A stretch of DNA of 64,000 nt from Fibrobacterota bacterium (GTDB lineage Bacteria > Fibrobacterota > Fibrobacteria > UBA11236): positions 1-64,000 of the forward strand of contig JAQBPO010000028.1 in NCBI GenBank assembly GCA_028287465.1, read 5' to 3'. The notes under the pieces are model-generated. The model was given only the letters and a program-made list of their open reading frames with translations, was not told where the DNA came from and searched no databases. The stretch's first letter is position 1; every line of letters begins with the position of its first letter. Below are positions 35,688-44,723 of the stretch, in pieces. The translations under genes and the position numbers were made by a program.

Positions 35688-35936
35688 TCAGGCCGCGGGT
35701 TGGTCCGTCGGCTTGAGGATCTTGCAATAGGCGCACTTGGTCTTGCGATCGAAATCGCGGATCCAGGTATGGCCTTTCGCGCAGCGGGACTCTTCCTCTT
35801 TCTGCTTCGCGCTCGTGAAGAGGTTGTTCAGGTTCTTCTTCACTTCCACGCGGTTGACGGGCTTGCCGTCGAAGCTCTGTTGGAACAGCCGATCCCGTTC
35901 CTCGTAATTGCCTTTACCCTTGCCTGAATAACCCAT
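35688..35936 (-). CDS. Small zinc-ribbon-like protein
   Basis: This 82-residue basic protein begins GYSGKGKGNYEERDRLFQQSF and ends with C-x(3)-H-x(12)-C-x(2)-C spacing (CAKGHTW ... KCAYCKILKP), which can bind one zinc. It has no signal or membrane segment. Codon use fits a real gene. It may bind nucleic acid or ribosomes. No named family is recognised. Confidence 0.6.
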   Translation of the reverse strand: MGYSGKGKGNYEERDRLFQQSFDGKPVNRVEVKKNLNNLFTSAKQKEEESRCAKGHTWIRDFDRKTKCAYCKILKPTDQPAA

Positions 35937-36073
35937 GGAAAACCCCTTCGATGTAACGGCTGGAATACCATATAGTCTAGCAAATCTACCGGTTCCGCGC
36001 CCTGGATTTCGGGACGGCGGGCCGGCTCCATCCCAAATAAACTACCAAGACCATCCTTGGCTATCTTTCCGGA

Positions 36074-36775
36074 ATGATCCAACCCGAATCCCCCATTTCC
36101 GGACCCAAAGCCCGCCAGGATCTCCTGGATCGGACCGAACGCTTCGTCCGCGATCGGCTGGAGGCGAATGCCTGCGGCCACGATTTCCACCATATCCACC
36201 GCGTCCGCGCCCTGGCCCTGCGGATCGCTCCGGAGGCCGGCGCCGATCCCTTCCTGGTCGAATTGGGCGCCTTGCTGCACGATATCGCGGACCCCAAGCT
36301 CAACGATACCCCTGAGGCGGGCCAACGCGCGCTCGCGGAATTCCTGGACTCTTGCGGCCTGGAAGCTTGCGGCCTGCCCGCCGGATTCCGGGCGCGGCTC
36401 GAGGACGTGCTCGAGCGCGTCTCGTTCGGCAGGGAGTTGGACGGCGCCCCGGCGGCCAAATCCCCCGAGCTTCAGGCGGTCCAGGACGCGGACCGCCTGG
36501 ACGCCCTCGGGGCCATCGGCATCGCGCGCACGTTCGCCTACGGGGGCAGCAAGGGCCATCCCATGCATGATCCGGAATCGCCGCCCCGCCGCGGCCTGGA
36601 TCAAAAGGCCTACCGCGAGGGGAAATCCACTAGCGCGAACCATTTCCACGAAAAGCTTTTCCTGCTGAAGGACCGCATGAACACGGCCACGGGCCGCGCC
36701 ATCGCGGAGGAACGCCATCGCTACATGGCGACCTTCCTCGATCGGTTCATGGCCGAGTGGGACGGGAAAGGCTGA
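36074..36775 (+). CDS. HD-domain phosphohydrolase
   Basis: The metal motif is complete: HDFHHIHRVRALAL, LLHDIAD and VQDADRLDALGAIGIARTFAYGG. This is the YedJ/YpgQ type of HD hydrolase, often active on nucleotides. A TATCTT hexamer ends 6 nt before the ATG and there is no ribosome site, so the message is probably leaderless. The last 29 nt overlap the end of the convergent gene. Confidence 0.85.
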   Translation: MIQPESPISGPKARQDLLDRTERFVRDRLEANACGHDFHHIHRVRALALRIAPEAGADPFLVELGALLHDIADPKLNDTPEAGQRALAEFLDSCGLEACGLPAGFRARLEDVLERVSFGRELDGAPAAKSPELQAVQDADRLDALGAIGIARTFAYGGSKGHPMHDPESPPRRGLDQKAYREGKSTSANHFHEKLFLLKDRMNTATGRAIAEERHRYMATFLDRFMAEWDGKG

Positions 36776-37847
36776 AGACCGCCTGGACGGCCGCGTCGGC
36801 CATCGGATCGAAGCGCCGGCCGTTCAGGGAATAGTCCAGGGAAAAGGGCCGTGAAGCCCCCTGGGCCCGGCCGCGCAGGGGCGCGAGCCGGATGAGGATG
36901 CCGCTTCCGGGAATGATCGGATTCCCCTTATCGTCCACGCTCTGCACCGCCTCGAAATCGACGCCCTTCAACTTCTTCAACGCATTCAACTCCTCGTCGG
37001 GCATGCGATCGTCCGGCGCCCCGGAGATGTACCAGTTGCTCCCGTTGTCCGCCACGATCATGCCGTATTTCTTGAGCGCGTCGATCACGATCCTGGCCGC
37101 GCGCGGGTAGGTCGTGGCGTCGAACGTGCGCTTGAGGCGGTAACGCTGTCCCATCTGGGGCGCGTCCGCGCTGGTGGTGCTTCCCGCCTGGTGCCGCGCG
37201 GGCCAGATATAGCTCTTGCGGCTGGTCTGCACGGTCATGCGGATGGCATGGTCGATCACGCCGCGCGCGATCTCGTCGTACCGCACCAGTCCCGGCAGGA
37301 TGGGCAATCCCGCCGCGTCCGCCGAGGTCCAGCCATCCGGCCGGAGCGCGTTGGAGGTCAAATCGAAACGGGCGCCGCAGGCGGCGTTCCAGGAAGAAGG
37401 CTGCGGTTGGGCCACGAAAAGTTCGTAAAGCAGTTTGGCGTCCTTGTCCACGGCCAGTACGTGGCGATCGCCAGCGTTCGGGTCGCCGCCCTCGATGGGC
37501 GCGTTCAAGGGGATGGGATATGGGCCGGGATCGCTTTCGTCGCCATAGTCGGTAAAGTCGATTTTGATCCTGGGCTGGGCCTTGTCCACCAGAACGTAGG
37601 GGATGCCGAAGGGCGCGCCGTCGAGGACCGATCCGAAATCGGGATGCAGGGAAGTCAGGTTGCCCACGGAGGCGACCAGCTTGGCGGAATTGGGGTGGGT
37701 CGGGAATTTGGAGATGTCCCAATGCCAATAATTGTCTTCCGGGAACAGGGCGATGCCGGATAGATCGGGCGATTGGTAGGCGAAGGCGGAGCCGGCCATC
37801 GCAGCGGCCAAGGCGAGTGCCTTCAGGGTGATTCGCTTGGAGCCCAT
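36747..37847 (-). CDS. Secreted protein of a conserved family of unknown function
   Basis: A signal peptide (about residues 1-20, ending AFAYQ) precedes a mature part rich in aromatic and Gly/Pro residues. Recognisable blocks are FPEDNYWHWDISKFPTHPNS, YGDESDPGPYPIPLNAPIEGG, TSADAAGLPILPGLVRYDE and KYGMIVADNGSNWYISGAPD. The same order is familiar from secreted proteins of Acidobacteria and Actinobacteria, but no function is assigned. A GGAGGTCGG ribosome site marks the start. The conserved Asp/His/Trp-rich core suggests an enzyme or a carbohydrate-binding protein. Confidence 0.75.
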   Translation of the reverse strand: MGSKRITLKALALAAAMAGSAFAYQSPDLSGIALFPEDNYWHWDISKFPTHPNSAKLVASVGNLTSLHPDFGSVLDGAPFGIPYVLVDKAQPRIKIDFTDYGDESDPGPYPIPLNAPIEGGDPNAGDRHVLAVDKDAKLLYELFVAQPQPSSWNAACGARFDLTSNALRPDGWTSADAAGLPILPGLVRYDEIARGVIDHAIRMTVQTSRKSYIWPARHQAGSTTSADAPQMGQRYRLKRTFDATTYPRAARIVIDALKKYGMIVADNGSNWYISGAPDDRMPDEELNALKKLKGVDFEAVQSVDDKGNPIIPGSGILIRLAPLRGRAQGASRPFSLDYSLNGRRFDPMADAAVQAVFSLSRPTRP

Positions 37848-38144
37848 GAAACCGACCTCCGGTGGTTGCGCGCTTGTGAAGAACGTATCCCATCTTATCC
37901 GGCCGAACGCCGCCTGTAAAGGATAATGCGGATCCGCCTTCCCTAAACGGCTCCGGTGGAAATTTATGCTCGGAAAGGGTGCGCGAAGCCGGATGGACCG
38001 GGATATATTGAATCCGAGCGGAACGTTTCGTACCGGTTTCCCAGGGGTCACTCCCAGGGAACCCGTGACTGCGACTCCGTGAAAGCGCCATTCCAGAAAT
38101 TCGCCGTAGGGTCGTTGAACAACCTATCCCCAGGAGGACCTCGC

Positions 38145-39107
38145 ATGTCCGGTGAGAGAATATTGGCATTCCTTGGTAAACCGAAAATGAGTCCCCTGGA
38201 GGAACGGCTGGATGTCGAAAGCGACCGGCGGTTGTTCGGGAGCATGGGATCCGGATCCGTTCTCGGGATCGGATCCTTCCTCTTCGTCCTATCCATCGAC
38301 CCGGGAGTGATTCCCTACCAGATATGGGATGGACCCGGACCTCAGGACCCGATTCCCCTTCCCCGGACCAGGGTCATCATCCCGGACGAAGCCTATCATG
38401 GCCCCATCAGGAAGCCGAAGCCCTCCAAGGTCAGGCCGGGGCAACCGGGCCATAAGGTCGCCAAGCCGCAAACGCCCCACCCCTCCGAGGATATCGGCGT
38501 TCTGGCCGCCCGGGTCATCACCTCCAAGCGCGGGAACTCCAATCTCACCGCCTACGATCTGATCGGCAATAGCCTCAACAAGGTCGATCTGGACAAGCTC
38601 ACGGACTTCGGCGTTCTGAAAAGGACGGACGCTTCCCGCATCGCGGGACGACGCGGCATGGTCGGCACGGAGAACACCGGATACTACCTGGAAGGGACCG
38701 GCGGAAAGGAGGGCGGCATCCCGATGCCAGGCATGACGGACGGCCCCATCGTCACCCGGGTCAGGAACCCGTCGGGGATCGGGAAGTCGGTGGAGATCGA
38801 CAAGTTCGAGAATACGACCACGCGTTCGACGGCCTCCATCCTGGCGGTCATCCGCTCCCATTCGCCGGGATTGCGGCACATCTACAATACCTTCCTGAAG
38901 GCGCGGCCCGGACTGGCCGGCAAGATCACCTTGCGTTTCGCCATCGCTCCCAGCGGCCAGGTGGTGGATGTGGGCCTGGCGGGCAGCACCACTTCCGCCC
39001 CGGATTTCGACGCGCAGGTGGTCTCGAAGGTGATGGCCTGGAGATTCGAACCGGTGAAGGCGATAGGTAACGACATCGTTACCGTACCGTTCAATTTCTC
39101 GGAATAG
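38145..39107 (+). CDS. TonB/AgmX-type energy-transduction protein
   Basis: Residues about 27-46 form one membrane helix. A proline/lysine-rich periplasmic linker (PIRKPKPSKVRPGQPGHKVAKP) follows. The C-terminal domain (SHSPGLRHIYNTFLKARPGLAGKITLRFAIAPSG ... DFDAQVVSKVMAWRFEP) fits the AgmX/PglI and TonB C-terminal pattern. Such proteins couple the inner-membrane proton gradient to outer-membrane or motility machinery. An AGGAGG site 7 nt before the ATG fixes the start. ExbB/ExbD genes are not nearby. Confidence 0.8.
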   Translation: MSGERILAFLGKPKMSPLEERLDVESDRRLFGSMGSGSVLGIGSFLFVLSIDPGVIPYQIWDGPGPQDPIPLPRTRVIIPDEAYHGPIRKPKPSKVRPGQPGHKVAKPQTPHPSEDIGVLAARVITSKRGNSNLTAYDLIGNSLNKVDLDKLTDFGVLKRTDASRIAGRRGMVGTENTGYYLEGTGGKEGGIPMPGMTDGPIVTRVRNPSGIGKSVEIDKFENTTTRSTASILAVIRSHSPGLRHIYNTFLKARPGLAGKITLRFAIAPSGQVVDVGLAGSTTSAPDFDAQVVSKVMAWRFEPVKAIGNDIVTVPFNFSE

Positions 39108-39145
39108 GGACCGATTCCGGGAATCGGGAGATTCCCGGACGAAGG

Positions 39146-39628
39146 CTAGTGGTGGTGGCCGCCGGGTCCATGGACATGCCCATGGCCCAACTCATCCGTG
39201 GTCGCCTCGCGCACGCCCACGATCTTCACGTCGAAGTTCAGATCCATTCCCGCCAGGGGGTGGTTCCCGTCCACGATGACCTTATCGTCTTCGATGCCCA
39301 CGACCGTGATCACGCGGACCCCGTCGTCGCTCTCCGCTTCCAGTTCCATCCCGACCTTCAGGTCCGGGATGTCCTCGAAATTGTCCTTGGGAATGGTCTG
39401 CATCAAGGCTTCATCGCGCACTCCGTACGCTTCCTTCGCCGGGATCTGCGCCTTCAGCGCCTCGCCGGCGGATTTCCCTTCCAAGGCCTTTTCCAGGCCC
39501 GGGATCAGGTGGCCCTGGCCTTGGATGAACTGCAGGGGTTCGCCTTTGGAGGAACTGTCCAGCACCTCGCCTTTCGAGTCGGTCAGGGTATAGTCGATGG
39601 ACACGACCTTATTCTTGGAAATTTGCAT
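39146..39628 (-). CDS. slyD: FKBP-type peptidyl-prolyl isomerase SlyD
   Basis: The FKBP domain is split by the IF chaperone insert, as in SlyD: ISKNKVVSIDYTLTDSKGEVLDSS, then PLQFIQGQGHLIPGLEKALEG, the insert with KEAYGVRDEALMQTIPKDNF and a closing DVKIVGVREAT. The tail HGHVHGPGGHHH binds nickel in homologues. It accelerates proline isomerisation and holds unfolded chains in the cytosol. The gene is monocistronic and converges with the TonB-like gene. Confidence 0.95.
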   Translation of the reverse strand: MQISKNKVVSIDYTLTDSKGEVLDSSSKGEPLQFIQGQGHLIPGLEKALEGKSAGEALKAQIPAKEAYGVRDEALMQTIPKDNFEDIPDLKVGMELEAESDDGVRVITVVGIEDDKVIVDGNHPLAGMDLNFDVKIVGVREATTDELGHGHVHGPGGHHH

Positions 39629-39706
39629 GGATTGCGCTCTCGGTTGGCGGTGAATGCAGGATGGGTTTACTCGGCATAAAATAACACTTTTTCCGGCGGA
39701 CTCGCC

Positions 39707-40441
39707 TCAAGGAAGGCGTTCCGGGAGCCAGGCGGCGACCTCGGTTTTCAGGGCGAAGTGCAGCAGGGGGGCGGTGTCGGGGAGCTTGAGCCCGAAGGCT
39801 TCGGTCATGGTATTGACCCTGACCAGGGCCTCGGCGGGCTGCAGGCGCCAGGGTTTATGGTGGATGGAGGTCCGGAAGATGCCGCCCTCGTCATCGGCCG
39901 CATAGAGGCAATAGCGGGCGGTGAGCCAGTCGTCGAGGGTGCCGTCGGCGGCGCGGTAGGCGGGGCCGGTGGGGGTGTAGGTCATTTCCAGGGAGGCGGG
40001 GGCGGCTCCGTGGTGGGTGCGGTGGCTGGAATAGTGGTAGGTGTCCTGCTTGAGTTCCACCTTCATGTCCGCATCGAAATAGGGGAGATGGAAGAAGCGG
40101 CGGGCGGCCCGGACCGCTACGGGGTTGGCCGCGTCCAGGCTGAAGAACCAGACCCCGGGGATGCCGCCGCGGGTGACATAGGTGCGGACATTGAGTTCGG
40201 GAAAGGCGGACAGGCCGGGAAGTCCTGGCAGAAAGCGGGGGCGTACGCCCGCCATGCGGAAGGGGACCAGGGCGATCCAGGCCTGGCCCTGGTAGAGATC
40301 GAGTTCAAGGCCAGCGGGGATAAGGCGCCGCAGGAATCCCGCATCCACGGGCCAATGCATGAACAGCAGGTCTTCCCAATTCATGGCCCCGACCCATCCC
40401 CGGGGATGGTGGAAGGCCGCGTTGGGCAGGAATGGGTTCAC
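39707..40441 (-). CDS. DUF2071 (YqjF-like) protein
   Basis: The sequence MNWEDLLFMHWPVDAGFLRRLIPAGLELDLYQGQAWIALVPFRM is the family's hallmark, followed by LNVRTYVTRGGIPGVWFFSLDA. DUF2071 proteins share an acetoacetate-decarboxylase-like fold; their substrate is unknown. I start at the GTG that overlaps the stop of a 35-codon upstream frame (GTGA), which gives VNPFLPNAAFHHPRGW. A longer frame exists but is out of keeping with the family. Confidence 0.85.
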   Translation of the reverse strand: MNPFLPNAAFHHPRGWVGAMNWEDLLFMHWPVDAGFLRRLIPAGLELDLYQGQAWIALVPFRMAGVRPRFLPGLPGLSAFPELNVRTYVTRGGIPGVWFFSLDAANPVAVRAARRFFHLPYFDADMKVELKQDTYHYSSHRTHHGAAPASLEMTYTPTGPAYRAADGTLDDWLTARYCLYAADDEGGIFRTSIHHKPWRLQPAEALVRVNTMTEAFGLKLPDTAPLLHFALKTEVAAWLPERLP

Positions 40442-40545
40442 GGGCGCCGCGGGGAAGCGGGGTCCAGGGCCGGGGTCGTCCCGGCGATCCGCTTGATGTC
40501 GCCCAGGGATTCCTCCAAGGTGCCGAGCCATTTGACGCGCTTCAT
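40438..40545 (-). CDS. 35-residue peptide frame coupled to the DUF2071 gene
   Basis: An ATG frame encodes MKRVKWLGTLEESLGDIKRI, then AGTTPALDPASPRRP, and ends in a TGA that overlaps the GTG start of the next gene. The first 20 residues could form an amphipathic helix. It may be a leader peptide that couples translation, or a small protein. No ribosome site is obvious, so the claim is modest. Confidence 0.4.
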   Translation of the reverse strand: MKRVKWLGTLEESLGDIKRIAGTTPALDPASPRRP

Positions 40546-40627
40546 AAGTCCCGAAAAATAAGTGCAATGTCCAACGGGGTCAATCCCGATCCCGATTCCT
40601 AACTTTTCCATGGGAGGCCTACGAGCG

Positions 40628-41308
40628 ATGTCCAGCGAACCCGTCCATCCTTCTTCAGGCTCCTCTTCCGGTGAAGGGGCCGCGCCCGGCGGCGGACTGG
40701 ACCTGCGGGCCTGGTTCGGCGATATCGACCTCTACCTCTTCGATCAGCTTCTGAAGGGCCGCGTGAAACCCCCGCTCCGGATCCTCGATGCCGGATGCGG
40801 GACGGGCCGGAACCTTCCCTATTTCCTCAAGGCCGGATTCGACGTCCATGCCGCCGATATGGACGAAGACGCCTTGGACCATGTCCGGGAAATGGCCGCG
40901 GAGATGGCTCCGGGCCTCCCCGCCGACCATTTCCGGGTTGAGAAGGTTGAGTCCATGACCTTTCCGGCCAACCATTTCGGCCTCGTCCTATGCAATGCCG
41001 TGCTGCATTTCGCCGAGGATGAGGAGCATTTCCAGCGCATGCTGGACGGCCTCTGGCGGGTTACCGCCCCCGGAGGCATGCTGTTCATGCGCCTTTCCTC
41101 CACCATCGGCATCGAAAACCGCCTGACCCGCCTGGAATCGGGCAAATACCTGATGCCCACGGGCGGGGAATGGTTCCTGGTCAACGAGGCCAAGCTCCTT
41201 TTGGCCACCCAGCGCCTGGAGGCGGACCTGGTCGAGCCCATCCGATCGGTCAATGTCCAGAACCTGCGCTGCATGACCACCTGGATCTTGAAGAAGCGTA
41301 AAGCATAG
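40628..41308 (+). CDS. Class I SAM-dependent methyltransferase
   Basis: Motif I is RILDAGCGTGRNLPYF, followed by an acidic motif II (VHAADMDEDAL) and the post-motif LVLCNAVLHFAEDEEHFQRML. The fold is the methyltransf_11/25 type. A Ser/Gly-rich N-terminus of 25 residues precedes it. The ATG follows GGGAGG at about 10 nt, and a TAACTT hexamer lies just upstream. Substrate unknown. Confidence 0.85.
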   Translation: MSSEPVHPSSGSSSGEGAAPGGGLDLRAWFGDIDLYLFDQLLKGRVKPPLRILDAGCGTGRNLPYFLKAGFDVHAADMDEDALDHVREMAAEMAPGLPADHFRVEKVESMTFPANHFGLVLCNAVLHFAEDEEHFQRMLDGLWRVTAPGGMLFMRLSSTIGIENRLTRLESGKYLMPTGGEWFLVNEAKLLLATQRLEADLVEPIRSVNVQNLRCMTTWILKKRKA

Positions 41309-41630
41309 GTTACGCCCTTAAGCGCTTCCGGCAATCCGGCCCGCCCCGGACCGGGAGTCCCAAAGCCCGGGGACCTGGGCCCCAAATGCCCAAACCCCTT
41401 GCCATGCGGCCGGAATTGTCCGATAATGGACACAGGAGTTTCGGGTCCGTCGGGTCAAACCGCCGGTTCCGGATGCGCGGGCGCGGCAGCAGAGGGGACT
41501 GCCGACTCGCCTCCAACCTTTTTATATTTGTTTTCAAGCCGAACCGACCACGAACGGCCTGCCGGACCCTCCCTCAGGGAACCCGGTCACAGGAAACGGC
41601 GGCAATGCGCCGCAGATGCGTGAAGTCCCG
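41309..41630. other. Gene-free interval before the DUF6176 gene
   Basis: No convincing frame is seen in these 322 bases. The only signals are a TATATT hexamer (41523-41528) in a short AT-rich patch, which may be a -10 box with a weak -35, and small GC-rich inverted repeats such as TGTCC/GGACA (41417-41432). Confidence 0.4.
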
Positions 41631-42041
41631 ATGTACGAAACCCAGCTATTGAAAATAAAGATCCGCCCCGGCAAAACGCCCGCGGTCATCGATTTCCTGC
41701 GCAGCCTCCGCGCCCGCAAGGATCTCGCCCTCGAAGCCCTGCGCCGCGAAGGCATGGTGGTCGAAAGCATGTTCCTGGAACGCCGGGACGACGGCGACTA
41801 CCTGTATTACTACGCCAAGGCCCAGGACCTCATGCACGCCAACCAGGTCAACATGATGTCCACCGATCCCCTGACCTTGGAAATCCGCAACTTCGTCACG
41901 GAAACCTGGGGCCATATCACCTCCCCGGAACCGCTTCTCGATCTCGAGTTGATCCAGGAAGAAGCTCCCGCCAAGTCGCGTCCCCGCCGCAAGCCCAAGC
42001 TTCCTTCCGCCGTCCAGGCCCCGCATGCCCTTGCGGGCTGA
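41631..42041 (+). CDS. DUF6176-like protein
   Basis: The core YETQLLKIKIRPGKTPAVIDFLRSL ... EALRREGMVVESMFLERRDDGDYLYYYAKA is the pattern of DUF6176, a small ferredoxin-like family related to antibiotic-biosynthesis monooxygenase folds. A basic tail (KSRPRRKPKLP) follows. Its last 17 nt overlap the helicase gene, so the two are co-transcribed. Function unknown. Confidence 0.65.
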   Translation: MYETQLLKIKIRPGKTPAVIDFLRSLRARKDLALEALRREGMVVESMFLERRDDGDYLYYYAKAQDLMHANQVNMMSTDPLTLEIRNFVTETWGHITSPEPLLDLELIQEEAPAKSRPRRKPKLPSAVQAPHALAG

Positions 42042-43410
42042 AGAGCCCCTCGGAACCCCTTCGGAAAACCATATCCCGGATGAAAAGCCCGTCGCCCCCC
42101 TGGGCGTCGGCATGGAATGGAACAACGGCTTCCAGGAAGTCGTCGAATGGATCGAAGAAGGCAACCGCTGCCTCTTCGTAACGGGCAAGGCCGGCACCGG
42201 CAAGTCCACCCTCCTCCAGTACATCAAGAGCAAGGTCCTCGACAAGGCCGTCGTCCTCGCGCCCACGGGCGTCGCCGCCGTGCACGTAGGCGGGCAGACC
42301 GTGCACTCCTTCTTCCGCTTCCCGCCCCACGTGCTCTTCCCGGAGGCGGTGGCGCGCATGGGCGGAGGCCAGGTCTTCCGCAAGCTCCGCACCGTCATCA
42401 TCGACGAGATCTCCATGGTCCGCGCGGACATCATCGACGCCATCGACATCTTCCTCCGCCGCAACGGGCCCGATCAAAGCCAACCCTTCGGCGGGGTCCA
42501 GATGGTCTTCTTCGGCGACCTCCACCAATTGCCGCCGGTGGTCTCGCCCCATGAGATGGAAGCCTTCCGCTCGATCTACGAAAGCCCCTGGTTCTTCAAG
42601 GCCAAGGTCTTCTCCAAGCTCCCCTTCGATCGCGTGGACCTGAAGACCGTGTACCGCCAGAAGTCCAGGAACTTCCTCTCCCTGCTCAACGCCATCCGTA
42701 CGGGCGAGGCGGAAGAAGAGGACCTGGCGGCCTTGAACGCCCGCGTGGACAAGGCCTGGCAGCCGACCGAGGAAGAGCCCTGCATCACCCTGACTTCGAC
42801 CAATGCCGCCGCCGATCGCGTCAACGCCCGCAAGCTGGACGAGCTGCCGGCGCACCTGGCCATGTACGCGGCCCATGTGCAGGGCGAGTTCGATCAACGC
42901 GCCTTTCCCACGGACGAACCCCTGGCCCTGCGCATCGGCGCGCAGGTGATGTTCCTCAAGAACCATCCCCAGGGGAATTGGGTGAACGGCACCCTGGGCG
43001 TGGTGGTGGGCATGGATCCGGAAGCCATCTGGGTGGACATCCCCACGCGCGGCGGCCGCGGCGGCAACGTGGACCCGTATGCGGGCCCGCTCGGCGCGAT
43101 GCGGGTGGAGAAGGCGGTCTGGGACAGCGTGCGCTACGGGTTGGATCCCGAGTCCGGCCGCGTGGTGCCCAAGCCCGTGGGCCGTTTCACGCAATTCCCC
43201 CTCAAGCTCGCCTGGGCCATGACCATCCACAAGAGCCAGGGCAAGACCTTCGAACGGGTCATCATCGATCTGGGGCAGGGAGCCTTCGCCCATGGCCAGT
43301 CCTACGTCGCCTTGAGCCGGTGCACCACCCTGGAGGGCATCACCCTGAGGCGCGCCCTGACGGGAAGGGATCTGATGGTCGATGAGGACGTGCGCGAGTT
43401 CCTGGCTTAG
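42025..43410 (+). CDS. Pif1/RecD-like SF1B DNA helicase
   Basis: Walker A is GKAGTGKSTLLQ, Walker B VIIDEISMV, motif III GDLHQLPPV and motif IV KTVYRQ. The C-terminal UvrD_C_2 domain has KLAWAMTIHKSQGKTFERVIIDL and YVALSRCTTLEGI. All ATPase motifs are intact, so it should be an active 5'-3' helicase of the Pif1 or short RecD type. An internal ATG at about residue 30 (MEWNNGF) is an alternative start, although the first frame overlaps the previous gene as in an operon. Confidence 0.9.
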   Translation: MPLRAEEPLGTPSENHIPDEKPVAPLGVGMEWNNGFQEVVEWIEEGNRCLFVTGKAGTGKSTLLQYIKSKVLDKAVVLAPTGVAAVHVGGQTVHSFFRFPPHVLFPEAVARMGGGQVFRKLRTVIIDEISMVRADIIDAIDIFLRRNGPDQSQPFGGVQMVFFGDLHQLPPVVSPHEMEAFRSIYESPWFFKAKVFSKLPFDRVDLKTVYRQKSRNFLSLLNAIRTGEAEEEDLAALNARVDKAWQPTEEEPCITLTSTNAAADRVNARKLDELPAHLAMYAAHVQGEFDQRAFPTDEPLALRIGAQVMFLKNHPQGNWVNGTLGVVVGMDPEAIWVDIPTRGGRGGNVDPYAGPLGAMRVEKAVWDSVRYGLDPESGRVVPKPVGRFTQFPLKLAWAMTIHKSQGKTFERVIIDLGQGAFAHGQSYVALSRCTTLEGITLRRALTGRDLMVDEDVREFLA

Positions 43411-43601
43411 CCCCTGGGCTTTCTGGAGAAACGGGCCGGTCCTCGTCCCGCCCACCAGGGGATCAATGATCACACATCCCCCCTCGAGTGAGCCCGATCA
43501 CAGACCCGGCGTTCGCGAAATCATATCTTCTATCCCATGGAACGGAAGCGGCCGAATCCGCGGACGACGAGAATCTCTCAATCGAAATAAGGAGTTGTAG
43601 C

Positions 43602-44090
43602 ATGGCCTTGAACGCATACTTGAAGATGAAGGGGCAGAAATCCGGGGAAATCAAAGGGTCCGTGACCCAGAAGGGCCGCGAAGGCAAGATCGCCGTCATC
43701 GCCGTTTCCCATGACATCGTTTCGCCCCGGGATGCCGCTTCGGGCCTGCCTACCGGCAAGCGCATGCACAAGCCTTTCGTCATCACCAAGGAATTGGACA
43801 AATCCTCCCCCTTGCTGTACAACATCCTGGTCCACAACGAGAACATCCCCGAATGGGAACTCCAGTTCTGGACCCCGTCGGCCACCGGCGCGGAAAAGCA
43901 GCACTACAGCATCAAGCTGACCAACGCCAACATCGCGTCCATCGATTTCCACATGGCGAACAACAAGCACCCGGACCTGATGAAGTTCTCCGAGTACGAA
44001 CAGGTGTCCTTCACCTACCAGAAGATCGAGTGGACCTGGGTCGACGGCGGCATCACGGCCCTGGACGATTGGGAAGCGCCCGTCCACTAG
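43602..44090 (+). CDS. hcp: Type VI secretion Hcp-family tube protein
   Basis: The 162-residue protein matches Hcp1-type proteins: AYLKMKGQKSGEIKGSVTQKGREGKIAVIAVSHDIVSP, HKPFVITKELDKSSPLLYNIL and YEQVSFTYQKIEWTW. Hcp forms hexameric rings of the T6SS inner tube and is also secreted. AAGGAG lies 7 nt before the ATG. No other T6SS gene is in the window, so this is an orphan hcp that depends on a cluster elsewhere. It is followed by a hairpin that may end the transcript. Confidence 0.9.
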   Translation: MALNAYLKMKGQKSGEIKGSVTQKGREGKIAVIAVSHDIVSPRDAASGLPTGKRMHKPFVITKELDKSSPLLYNILVHNENIPEWELQFWTPSATGAEKQHYSIKLTNANIASIDFHMANNKHPDLMKFSEYEQVSFTYQKIEWTWVDGGITALDDWEAPVH

Positions 44091-44127
44091 GCTTAAGCCT
44101 GCCCTCTCCTTCAGCCCTGCGCCCTGC

Positions 44128-44155
44128 GCCCGCAATCCGGAAACGGGTTGCGGGC
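44128..44155 (+). terminator. Hairpin downstream of hcp
   Basis: GCCCGCAA/TTGCGGGC forms an 8-bp stem. The loop folds further into CCG-GAAA-CGG. There is no real U-tract, so it may be a terminator or an mRNA-stabilising end. Confidence 0.4.
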
Positions 44156-44261
44156 TTAACGCTTTCCGGCGTCCTTTGTACTCGCGGCTCCTTTAAGATC
44201 GGCCCGGATCTTTCCATCTTTCCGGTACGCTCCCTTCTCTCGGGGCGCAACCGGGGGCCCC

Positions 44262-44660
44262 ATGAATCCGAAGAATGAAGAGCTGATCCGCGCCTATTTC
44301 AGGGCCCTGGAGGACGCGGTCCCCGTCGATCGGCTCCACCATTTTTTCCACCCGGACGCGGTACAAACCGAATTCCCCAGCCGTCTCAACCCCAACGGCA
44401 AGGTCCGCGGCAAACCGGCCCTGCTGGAGGATTACGGGAAGTCGAGAGGCATCATCACCAAGCAAACCTATGCCATAAAGAGCATGATCTCGGACGGGAA
44501 CCGCGTTTGCGTGGAAACGGAATGGACGGGCACCTTGGCCATCCAGCTCGGCGCGCTGAAACCGGGCGATACCATGAAAGCGGATTTCGGGGTTTTCTTC
44601 CGGATCGAGCAGGGCCAGATCAGCGAACAGAACAATTACGATTGCATCCACCCCTGGTGA
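44262..44660 (+). CDS. SnoaL/NTF2-like protein
   Basis: This 132-residue protein has the cone-shaped NTF2 pattern: EELIRAYFRALEDAVPVDRLHHFFHPDAVQTEFP, KVRGKPALLEDYGKSRG, VCVETEWTGTL and MKADFGVFFRIEQGQISEQNNYDCIHPW. SnoaL-like proteins are small isomerases, hydrolases or ligand binders. The conserved Tyr-Asp in the last strand is typical. Substrate unknown; the gene stands alone. Confidence 0.8.
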   Translation: MNPKNEELIRAYFRALEDAVPVDRLHHFFHPDAVQTEFPSRLNPNGKVRGKPALLEDYGKSRGIITKQTYAIKSMISDGNRVCVETEWTGTLAIQLGALKPGDTMKADFGVFFRIEQGQISEQNNYDCIHPW

Positions 44661-44723
44661 AGCGATCACGGGAACGGAACCCGATCGCCGCCCTTCCGCA
44701 TCAAGGAAGGTAAGCGGGAAGGT

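Noticed and set aside
39111-39139. A terminator between the TonB-like gene and slyD
   Set aside because: CCGATT/AATCGG and GGGAAT/ATTCCC can form competing short stems, but there is no U-tract on either strand.
43602-44090. A type VI secretion cluster
   Set aside because: Only hcp is here; no sheath, baseplate or membrane-complex gene is nearby.
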